Assembly: GCA_014763835.1 (NCBI GenBank)
Contig: JACXUQ010000098.1
Coordinates: 1-5,641, forward strand
Source: Thiotrichales bacterium
GTDB taxonomy: Bacteria > Pseudomonadota > Gammaproteobacteria > Thiomicrospirales > Thiomicrospiraceae
DNA length: 5,641 nucleotides
Direction of reading: 5' to 3'
Part shown: in pieces, positions 1-5,318 of the stretch
Layout: every line of letters begins with the position of its first letter
How positions within the stretch are numbered: position 1 is the stretch's first letter
Made by a program: the position numbers and the translations under genes
The notes under the pieces: model-generated
What the model was told of the DNA's origin: nothing
The model's database searches: none
The model's input: only the letters and a program-made list of their open reading frames with translations

Positions 1-17
1 CAAAATATAAAGAAAGA

Positions 18-91
18 CAAAAGGCGCCGGAATCGAACCGGTTAAGAACTGACGAATCAGAACACGCTTAGTGCGAACCACTCCACCTTTT
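18..91 (-). tRNA. tRNA-like element, non-canonical or degenerate (no assignable anticodon)
   Basis: Read on the minus strand, this 74-nt segment has three tRNA-like parts. An acceptor helix AAAAGGTG/CGCCTTTT (84-91 with 19-26) forms 8 pairs, one of them G-U. A D-like arm AGTG-GTTCG-CACT (70-82) follows. The T arm CCGG-TTCGATT-CCGG (27-41) matches the TTCRANY T-loop consensus exactly. Between D and T arms, where an anticodon arm with a 7-base loop should be, only CTGA-TTCG-TCAG (49-60) folds, so no anticodon can be read. No CCA is encoded after the discriminator G. The helix can extend outward by three more pairs (GGC at 92-94 with GTC at 16-18, which would use the G as a pair). An 8+4 acceptor/T stack is known from unusual allo-tRNAs, but those are longer. 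It could be a functional odd tRNA, a tRNA pseudogene or a tRNA-derived RNA. I am fairly sure of tRNA ancestry, not of function. Confidence 0.5.
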
Positions 92-105
92 GCCAATACA
101 GATAG

Positions 106-127
106 TAGCGCGTTAGCGCTATTTTTT
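106..127 (+). terminator. Rho-independent terminator, plus strand
   Basis: A perfect 6-bp stem TAGCGC/GCGCTA with a GTTA loop is followed at once by six T residues on the plus strand. On the minus strand no T-run follows the hairpin, so it should act only on rightward transcription. No rightward gene lies in the window to its left, so it presumably ends a transcript that starts outside the window. Confidence 0.7.
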
Positions 128-137
128 CACGCTTTAG

Positions 138-187
138 AAACTGAACAGGCCGGGTAAGAATGCTCCTACCCGGCCTGTTCAGTTTTT
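138..187. terminator. Long bidirectional terminator
   Basis: A perfect 19-bp inverted repeat (138-156 with 167-185) encloses a 10-nt loop. The plus strand gives TTTTT after the stem's C-A-G; the minus strand gives TTTCT. It lies 20 bp beyond the stop codon of the EI24-family gene and so ends that leftward operon. It can also stop rightward transcription, as a second barrier after the terminator at 106-127. Its stem contains the 12-mer ACCCGGCCTGTT, which is also found in the terminator after pyrC. Confidence 0.85.
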
Positions 188-207
188 AAGCGCTTAAAAT
201 TCCGCGT

Positions 208-987
208 TTAATTGACGTCGGTTTTCACCACCGTTTGCGGCTGCGACGACAACATATCAAAGTAGTAGTGCGCCAGTGCAATCACCGCCAGCACCGGTGC
301 AAACAGGCTTAATATCGGTAGCAAACTCAGCGCAAAAAAACCGGCCAAGGTCAGCGTGGAGGTGCCGTTGCCCAACCCCTTCACCTGATTGAACAGCGCT
401 TCCGGCAGAATTACCTGCCCCACATCCAGCACTACGGAATAGCGGAAAAACAAAAATCCCAACAACCAGAACCAGATGATATTGACCAGCGGGATAAACA
501 GCATCGGTATCGTCACCAGAAACAGCAGCAGCATCAACAGACCGAATTTGGTCAGCTTCCACAACATGCCGCCAATCGAGCCGTGACCGCTGTAAGGCGT
601 ATGCGGATAATGCTTGTCATGTACCGCCTTGACCAGCGAATCGGTCATAAAGCCGGTAATCACCATCGCAAACAGTAACACCAGATAACTGCCGAGCAGA
701 AAACCGAGCACACCGGCAACCAGAGTCACCACAAAGCCGATAATCCACAGCAGCAAACCGCCGATTAACGGAATCGAGCCGATGGTGTTTTCGGCATTCT
801 GCGACCAGGTCGTAAACTCCACCACCATCGTGTTCTGCGTCACCCAATCGCTGAACAGCAACACCCCGAACAAGCCATAGCCCAACAGCGACACCAAGAC
901 AATCGCCGCCGCAAACGGGACAAACAAGCGCCACAAAATTGCCGGCTCTTTGAGGTCGGCCAGTGTTTTCCAGTAAAGTTCGACCAT
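208..987 (-). CDS. EI24 domain-containing (CysZ-like) integral membrane protein
   Basis: A 259-residue, strongly hydrophobic inner-membrane protein. Hydrophobic stretches lie at about residues 19-45, 73-113, 146-182 and 212-240, separated by short polar loops. The segment GFMTDSLVKAVHDKHYP (112-128) resembles the conserved loop of the EI24/CysZ family, where a membrane helix runs into a charged motif ending in YP. CysZ itself takes up sulfate in enteric bacteria, but the family is broad and no cys genes are nearby, so sulfate transport is not claimed. The ATG at 985-987 is preceded by AAGG, 7 nt away and overlapping the stop codon of the upstream dehydrogenase gene. The intergenic gap is 9 bp, so the two genes are very probably one operon with coupled translation. 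The transcript ends at the 138-187 terminator. Family assignment is likely; substrate is unknown. Confidence 0.82.
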   Translation of the reverse strand: MVELYWKTLADLKEPAILWRLFVPFAAAIVLVSLLGYGLFGVLLFSDWVTQNTMVVEFTTWSQNAENTIGSIPLIGGLLLWIIGFVVTLVAGVLGFLLGSYLVLLFAMVITGFMTDSLVKAVHDKHYPHTPYSGHGSIGGMLWKLTKFGLLMLLLFLVTIPMLFIPLVNIIWFWLLGFLFFRYSVVLDVGQVILPEALFNQVKGLGNGTSTLTLAGFFALSLLPILSLFAPVLAVIALAHYYFDMLSSQPQTVVKTDVN

Positions 988-996
988 GCGTCCGCC

Positions 997-2367
997 TTAT
1001 TTGATCCAGATCGATTTGATATTGGTGAACTCGCGGATGCCGTGCACCGACAGCTCGCGGCCGTAACCGGAGTTCTTCACGCCGCCGAACGGCAAACGCG
1101 GATCGGAGAAGGTGGTACTGTTGATATAGGTCGCACCCGACTCCATACCGCGTGCCATCGCCTCGGCGGTCGCCAGGTCACCCGTCCAGATGGAGCCGCC
1201 CAAGCCAAAATCGACCGAATTGGCGATCCCCAAGGCGTGCGCCGGCTCGGAGGCTTTCAAGACCACGGCCACTGGGCCGAACAACTCTTCGTTATAGGCC
1301 GGCATATTGCTGGTCACATCGGTCAGAATGGTCGGCGCGTAATAAGAGCCCGGACGGTCCAACTGATAGCCGCCGGTGACGATTTTCGCCCCCATCTCCA
1401 CCGAGCGCATCACCTGATCGTGCAATTCGTCCAGCAGATCCTGACGTGCCATCGGCGCCAAAGTGGTGCCTTCATCCATCGGGTCGCCTGGAACAAAGTG
1501 GTTTTCAACCGCTTCTTTGAGTTTCTGGATGAAATCGTTGGCGATAAACTGATCGACAATAAAACGCTTGGCGGCGATACAGCTCTGCCCCATATTGCCA
1601 AAACGCCCTTTAACCGCACCTTCAATAGCCTTGGACATAGGCGCGTCGTCGAGCACGATAAAGGCGTCGGAACCGCCCAGTTCCAACACGCATTTCTTCA
1701 ATTCAGAACCGGCAATCGCCGCCACCTTACGGCCGGCCGGCTCGCTGCCGGTCAAACTCACCGCGCGCACCGCCGGGTGACGAATCACACTCTCGACCTT
1801 GTCGGAGCCGATCATCAGGGTGGTGAAAATGTAATCGGGGAAGCCGGCCTTGCGGAACACTTCTTCGATTGCCAGCGCACATTGCGGCACGTTGGAAGCA
1901 TGTTTCAGCAGGCCGATATTGCCCGCCACCAATGCCGGCGCCGCAAAGCGGAATACCTGCCAGAACGGGAAATTCCACGGCATAACCGCCAACACCACTC
2001 CCAACGGCAGATAGGCCACATAACTTTTGCTGGCGTCGGTTGCCACCATTTCATCCGCCAGAAACGCCGGGCCATGTTCGGCATAAAACTCGCACACCCA
2101 CGCCGACTTTTCGATTTCCGCCATGGCCTCCGCATAGGTTTTACCCATCTCCAACGTAATCAGCTCAGCCAGCAAATCGGCATCGTCGCGCAACACTTCG
2201 GCCACATTGCGCATCAGGGCGCAGCGGTCCTCTATCGGCGTCAACTTGGCCCAGTCGGCAAAGGCGTAACTCGCCTCGGTCACCACTTCATCCAATGTTT
2301 CCTGATCCCAGGTCTCGAACTCGGCCAACAATTCGCCGTTGGCGGGATTAATGGATTGCATTGTCAT
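997..2367 (-). CDS. Aldehyde dehydrogenase, probable NAD(P)-dependent succinate-semialdehyde dehydrogenase (Sad/YneI type)
   Basis: A 456-residue cytosolic aldehyde dehydrogenase. The family expectation is oxidation of an aldehyde, here probably succinate semialdehyde to succinate, with NAD(P)+. Visible family motifs are the WNFP segment with Asn132, Lys155 in LLKH, the LTGS cofactor-binding turn near 205-208, the general base Glu229 in LELGGSD, the catalytic Cys263 in GQSC, and ELFGP at 361-365. Overall length and the phrases LPLGVVLAVMPWNFP and KKCVLELGGSDAFIVL closely resemble E. coli Sad (YneI) as I recall it. Nothing catalytic is missing. The ATG at 2365-2367 was chosen because AGGAG (2378-2382) lies 10 nt upstream; a TTG at 2370 (7 nt spacing) and an ATG at 2361 (16 nt) are alternatives. 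The EI24-family gene follows after 9 bp. No promoter is evident, and the previous gene's terminator directly abuts the ribosome binding site. Exact substrate is inferred; other semialdehydes are possible. Confidence 0.9.
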   Translation of the reverse strand: MTMQSINPANGELLAEFETWDQETLDEVVTEASYAFADWAKLTPIEDRCALMRNVAEVLRDDADLLAELITLEMGKTYAEAMAEIEKSAWVCEFYAEHGPAFLADEMVATDASKSYVAYLPLGVVLAVMPWNFPFWQVFRFAAPALVAGNIGLLKHASNVPQCALAIEEVFRKAGFPDYIFTTLMIGSDKVESVIRHPAVRAVSLTGSEPAGRKVAAIAGSELKKCVLELGGSDAFIVLDDAPMSKAIEGAVKGRFGNMGQSCIAAKRFIVDQFIANDFIQKLKEAVENHFVPGDPMDEGTTLAPMARQDLLDELHDQVMRSVEMGAKIVTGGYQLDRPGSYYAPTILTDVTSNMPAYNEELFGPVAVVLKASEPAHALGIANSVDFGLGGSIWTGDLATAEAMARGMESGATYINSTTFSDPRLPFGGVKNSGYGRELSVHGIREFTNIKSIWIK

Positions 2368-2375
2368 CAATTCGT

Positions 2376-2382
2376 CTCTCCT
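2376..2382 (-). promoter_or_regulatory. Ribosome binding site of the aldehyde dehydrogenase gene
   Basis: The minus strand reads AGGAGAG. It favours the ATG at 2367 (10 nt from AGGAG) or the TTG at 2370 (7 nt) over the next ATG at 2361. It starts on the base immediately after the seven-T tract of the upstream gene's terminator. Confidence 0.75.
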
Positions 2383-2416
2383 AAAAAAACAAACCCACTT
2401 GAAAAGCCAAGCGGGT
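2383..2416 (-). terminator. Rho-independent terminator after the EAL-HDOD gene
   Basis: On the minus strand ACCCGCTTG (2408-2416) pairs with CAAGTGGGT (2393-2401) across a 6-nt loop. This gives nine pairs in RNA, one of them G-U. TTGTTTTTTT follows. The G-U pair makes the hairpin better on the minus than the plus strand, where it is a C-A mismatch. It lies 31 bp past the stop codon at 2448. Confidence 0.85.
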
Positions 2417-2447
2417 CGTTGTCACTGAATCTTTTTTGCTATGGCGG

Positions 2448-3653
2448 TTAAGCCATTACCGCCTCTTGCGCCCAGGCGCCGGCGGCAAGGAAGTTTTTAC
2501 TGATCTGCACGATACCAACCCCCTCAAAACTCACTTCTTCGGCCTCGTCAGCTTTGTTTTGCAGGGTCTTGAGAATATTGAGCACCTCACCTATCGGCCC
2601 TTCGTGCTTGACCAAGGCGCGGTTCAACTCATCGCTTAACGGCAAAGCCGCCACCACCTCGATAATCGGGATTTTGAAGTAGACATCCAGATTCGATAAC
2701 AATCCGGCGAGGAAATAGCTGTCTTTTTCTTTGCCATGCCCGCCCTGTTCGGCCATCAGCTCGCAGAACTTGGCATTCAGCAGCGAGGTGGTCAACAGCG
2801 CCTGCGGCACATCTTCCATATTGGACAACATCAGCAGGTTCACCCAGAATTTAAGGCGCTTGAGGCCCATGTAACGCAAGCCGTCGGCAATCTTTTCAAC
2901 GCGCACCGGCATATCGTTGGCGGGGTGGTTGATGGCCATGAGCAGCTTATGACTTAGGCCGACATCCTGCGAAATAATCTCACTGAGTTCGTCAAACTGG
3001 GTGTTGGGCGCATTGACCTTGGCCATCAGCTGCAACAGATTGAGTTTGTTGCCGGAAAGCTTATTGCCGTTGATGACCGTCGGATTGGTAAAGAAATAGC
3101 CCTGATAATAATCAAAATCGAACTGCTTCAGATAATCGAACTCTTCCTCGTTCTGAATGGCATCGGCAATCACCTTGATGCCCTTCCTATGGAGTTTCTC
3201 CGTCATCAGGTGCAGCTGCAATTCGTTAAAATGGCTAACCTTGATTTTGACATAAGAGGTAATCGTCGCCAGCTTTTCACTCTCGGCGTCATCGATATAA
3301 TCGTCCAGCAGAAAATGGTAGCCTTTGAGTTTGAGCTCCTTCAGCGAACGCAAGGTGGCGGCATCTTTAAGCACCTCGGTGCCGATTTCCAGCAAAACCA
3401 GATGATCGGAACCGAACTGCGGAATGCTCTCAGGCTTCAGCAAAGGGGTGGGCAGATGCAACATGCAGGGATAACTGCCCAGCAGCGCATGGAATCCAAG
3501 ATCGTTTTCGATTTTGTCGATCAACGCCTCGGTGGAAGGAATCGTGTGGCCGTTGGGATTCATTCCCAGATGAAAGCGCAATTCGTAGGCAAACAGCCCC
3601 ATATTTTGATCCAATACCGGCTGCCGCCCCACATACACTTCCGACTTGCGCAT
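2448..3653 (-). CDS. EAL and HDOD domain signalling protein (degenerate EAL)
   Basis: A 401-residue soluble protein with an N-terminal EAL-like domain (about 5-192) and a C-terminal HDOD domain (about 200-380), the YuxH/CdgJ-type arrangement. Landmarks are YEL at 23-25, LLEIGTE at 87-93, LLDDY at 115-119, VKIKV at 135-139, ADAIQ at 163-167 and QGYFFTNP at 184-191. In active c-di-GMP phosphodiesterases the corresponding sites read EAL, DDFG, KID and AEGVE. Here KID has become KIK and AEGVE has become ADAIQ, so metal-dependent c-di-GMP hydrolysis is unlikely, and a binding or scaffold role is inferred. Relatives affect motility or surface behaviour. The start at 3651-3653 has AGGA 9 nt upstream and lies downstream of a plausible promoter. 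An ATG at 3710 in the same frame has no ribosome binding site and sits in the -35 region. The gene stands alone between two terminators. Confidence 0.87.
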   Translation of the reverse strand: MRKSEVYVGRQPVLDQNMGLFAYELRFHLGMNPNGHTIPSTEALIDKIENDLGFHALLGSYPCMLHLPTPLLKPESIPQFGSDHLVLLEIGTEVLKDAATLRSLKELKLKGYHFLLDDYIDDAESEKLATITSYVKIKVSHFNELQLHLMTEKLHRKGIKVIADAIQNEEEFDYLKQFDFDYYQGYFFTNPTVINGNKLSGNKLNLLQLMAKVNAPNTQFDELSEIISQDVGLSHKLLMAINHPANDMPVRVEKIADGLRYMGLKRLKFWVNLLMLSNMEDVPQALLTTSLLNAKFCELMAEQGGHGKEKDSYFLAGLLSNLDVYFKIPIIEVVAALPLSDELNRALVKHEGPIGEVLNILKTLQNKADEAEEVSFEGVGIVQISKNFLAAGAWAQEAVMA

Positions 3654-3662
3654 CTTTTCTGA

Positions 3663-3666
3663 TCCT
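3663..3666 (-). promoter_or_regulatory. Ribosome binding site deciding the EAL-HDOD start
   Basis: AGGA on the minus strand lies 9 nt before the ATG at 3653. The in-frame ATG at 3710 has no comparable sequence before it. Confidence 0.7.
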
Positions 3667-3685
3667 ATCGTTATCCAATAACCCC

Positions 3686-3714
3686 ACTGTACGCGTTTTT
3701 TTAGGGACATTCAA
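3686..3714 (-). promoter_or_regulatory. Candidate sigma70-type promoter for the EAL-HDOD gene
   Basis: On the minus strand TTGAAT (3709-3714) and TACAGT (3686-3691) are separated by exactly 17 bp, each matching the consensus at four of six positions. The predicted transcription start falls near 3679, giving a leader of about 25 nt that carries the AGGA site. It lies just downstream of the pyrC terminator, as expected for an independent unit. Confidence 0.5.
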
Positions 3715-3728
3715 GCGTCCAACCGCGC

Positions 3729-3764
3729 AAAAACCCGGCCTGTTGAAAACCCGGCAGGCCGGGT
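3729..3764 (-). terminator. Rho-independent terminator after pyrC, with alternative hairpins
   Basis: On the minus strand ACCCGGCCTG (3755-3764) pairs perfectly with CAGGCCGGGT (3733-3742), and a run of Ts follows. A shorter hairpin ACCCGG-CCTG-CCGGGT (3749-3764), followed by TTTC, uses the same left arm and so excludes the longer one. The element lies 11 bp after the pyrC stop codon. Confidence 0.85.
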
Positions 3765-3775
3765 AGAGGCGGCGC

Positions 3776-5119
3776 TTAACGGTTGAACAAAAGGCGTTGT
3801 CCCGGGGTGAAATCGGCAAACTGCCCTTGGTGATATTTCAACTCACCCGAAATCAAGGTGCTTATCACGCTCGACTTGAAGCTGTGCCCTTCCCACGGCG
3901 ACCAGCCGCATTTGTAGAGATTATGCGCCTTGTCGTCGGTATGTGGCTTGTTCATATCCACCAATACCAAATCGGCCCAGTAACCTTCGCGGATAAAGCC
4001 GCGGTCTTCGATCTGATAACGGATGGCGACATTATGTGCGATTTTCTGCACCACGGTTTCCACGTCAAACACGCCGTCATGCACCATGTCCAACAAGGCG
4101 CTCAGCGACTGCTGTACCTGCGGCAGACCGGACGGCGCTTTGAAATAGCTGTTGGCTTTCTCTTCCAGCGTATGCGGCGCATGGTCGGTGGCGATAATGT
4201 CGATACGCCCCTCTTTCACCGCCTGACGGATCGCATCGCGGTCGGACTGTTTCTTCACCGCCGGGTTACATTTGATCAGGCTGCCTTGGGTTTCGTAGTC
4301 GGCATCGCTAAACCACAGATGATGAACGCACGCCTCGGCGGTGATTTTCTTGCCTTCCACCGGGCCTGGAGCAAACAACGCCAACTCTTCGGCGGTGGTA
4401 ATGTGCAGCACATGCAGGTCCGCGCCGGTTTCCTTGGCCAGTTCAATGGCAAAATTGGACGATTTGTAACAGGCTTCGCGGCAACGGATCTCCGGATGGG
4501 CCGACATCGGCACATCCTCGCTGTATTGCTCGCGGTATTTCTCCTCATTGGCCTTGATCATCGGCGTATCTTCGCAGTGTGTGGTGATCAGCGTCGGGCT
4601 GTGGGTGAAGATTTCGCGCAGCGCCTGCTCGCGATCCACCAGCATATTGCCGGTGGACGACCCCATAAACACCTTCACGCCGCAGACATTGCGCGGATTG
4701 ACCTTTTTCAGCTCTTCCAGATTGTCGTTGGTCGCGCCGAAATAGAACGAATAGTTGATCCACGACTTCTGCGCGCCAATCGCGTATTTGGCCTCCAAGT
4801 TTTCGATGGTCGTCGTGGTCGGGTTGACGTTCGGCATATCCATAAACGTGGTGGTACCGCCCGCCAAAGCCGCTTTCGATTCCGAAGCGATGTCGCCCTT
4901 GGCAGTCAAGCCCGGCTCACGGAAATGCACCTGGTCGTCGATAAAACCGGGCAACAGCAGCAACCCCTGCGCGTCGATCACCTTGTCCGCCGCCGCTTCA
5001 ATACGAGGCGCGATCTTGGCAATTCGGCCGTTTTCGATCAACACATCGGCCACCTGTTGCTGCCCCTCGTTGACCAGGGTAGCCTGAGAAATCAAAATGC
5101 TTGGTAAGTCGCGACTCAT
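3776..5119 (-). CDS. pyrC: Dihydroorotase (PyrC, amidohydrolase superfamily)
   Basis: A 447-residue cytosolic metalloenzyme that reversibly cyclises carbamoyl-aspartate to dihydroorotate, the third step of de novo pyrimidine synthesis. Amidohydrolase landmarks are all present: DDQVHFREPG at 61-70, the probable carboxylated Lys149 in VKVFMGSSTG, His181 in THCED, His236/His239 in LHVLHITT, and Asp312 in ATDHAPH. The first metal-site motif is D-Q-V-H rather than the usual D-x-H-x-H. As I recall, this is typical of a dihydroorotase branch common in Bacteroidetes, so it is a lineage mark rather than damage. The ATG at 5117-5119 is preceded by AGGA with 8 nt spacing. An in-frame ATG at 5152 adds only a low-complexity MQTIHNNRNRN stretch and lacks a binding site. 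The gene is followed by a terminator, with yidD divergent upstream. Allantoinase or hydantoinase activity is less likely but not excluded. Confidence 0.92.
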   Translation of the reverse strand: MSRDLPSILISQATLVNEGQQQVADVLIENGRIAKIAPRIEAAADKVIDAQGLLLLPGFIDDQVHFREPGLTAKGDIASESKAALAGGTTTFMDMPNVNPTTTTIENLEAKYAIGAQKSWINYSFYFGATNDNLEELKKVNPRNVCGVKVFMGSSTGNMLVDREQALREIFTHSPTLITTHCEDTPMIKANEEKYREQYSEDVPMSAHPEIRCREACYKSSNFAIELAKETGADLHVLHITTAEELALFAPGPVEGKKITAEACVHHLWFSDADYETQGSLIKCNPAVKKQSDRDAIRQAVKEGRIDIIATDHAPHTLEEKANSYFKAPSGLPQVQQSLSALLDMVHDGVFDVETVVQKIAHNVAIRYQIEDRGFIREGYWADLVLVDMNKPHTDDKAHNLYKCGWSPWEGHSFKSSVISTLISGELKYHQGQFADFTPGQRLLFNR

Positions 5120-5127
5120 ATTTCGGT

Positions 5128-5131
5128 TCCT
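5128..5131 (-). promoter_or_regulatory. Ribosome binding site deciding the pyrC start
   Basis: AGGA on the minus strand is 8 nt from the ATG at 5119. This supports the 447-residue product over the 458-residue one starting at 5152. Confidence 0.7.
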
Positions 5132-5192
5132 ATTGTTATGAATGGTTTGCACCTGTGACTATTCCGCTGAAGGCCAGGCCATGAATTCTGAC

Positions 5193-5204
5193 TATTTTAA
5201 CGTG
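5193..5204 (-). promoter_or_regulatory. Candidate -10 element for pyrC, left arm of a 12-bp inverted repeat
   Basis: The minus strand reads CACGTTAAAATA, containing TAAAAT, a five-of-six match to the -10 consensus. No convincing -35 box is present at 17 bp. The same 12 bases occur in the opposite orientation at 5277-5288, on the yidD side. The predicted pyrC leader would be roughly 70 nt. Confidence 0.35.
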
Positions 5205-5276
5205 AAGATCGTTCCAGTTGGGGCTTTTTAAGCCAGCAAAAACCACACGCATACTTCACTGATTTAACAGGCTAAA

Positions 5277-5288
5277 CACGTTAAAATA
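5277..5288 (+). promoter_or_regulatory. Candidate -10 element for yidD, right arm of a 12-bp inverted repeat
   Basis: The plus strand reads CACGTTAAAATA with TAAAAT at 5282-5287. The sequence 17 bp upstream (CTGATT) is a poor -35. It would give yidD a leader of about 25 nt. The arm also overlaps a small palindrome, ACGTT (5278-5282) with AACGT (5289-5293). Confidence 0.35.
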
Positions 5289-5318
5289 AACGTCTCCAAC
5301 ACATGAGCCAAAAATCCC

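Noticed and set aside
106..128. Weak minus-strand promoter (GTGAAA, 17 bp, TACTAT) for the tRNA-like element
   Set aside because: Both boxes match the consensus poorly and the spacer is the hairpin of a plus-strand terminator; not strong enough to annotate.
1042..2451. Long plus-strand open frame (469 codons) opposite the aldehyde dehydrogenase gene
   Set aside because: It mirrors a gene with complete catalytic motifs on the other strand; its protein is rich in His, Arg and Gln with no recognisable domain and no ribosome binding site. It is a shadow of a strongly biased coding strand.
2443..2463. Stem-loop GGCGGT/ACCGCC spanning the EAL-HDOD stop codon
   Set aside because: Six base pairs with a 9-nt loop and no T-run on either strand; it may be incidental, and the real terminator lies just downstream.
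3651..3710. Longer EAL-HDOD protein starting at 3710
   Set aside because: The ATG at 3710 lacks a ribosome binding site and overlaps a plausible -35 box; the added 19 residues precede the first EAL-domain residues, while the ATG at 3653 has AGGA at 9 nt.
3797..5107. Long plus-strand open frame (436 codons) opposite pyrC
   Set aside because: Same argument: it lies almost wholly inside pyrC, has no recognisable domain or start signal, and has His/Arg-rich composition typical of antisense frames.
5117..5152. Longer dihydroorotase starting at 5152
   Set aside because: The extra residues MQTIHNNRNRN resemble translated leader, and the AGGA site fits the start at 5119.
5222..5234. Hairpin GGCTT-TTT-AAGCC between pyrC and yidD
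   Set aside because: The stem is short and no T-run follows on either strand, so it is not supported as a terminator.
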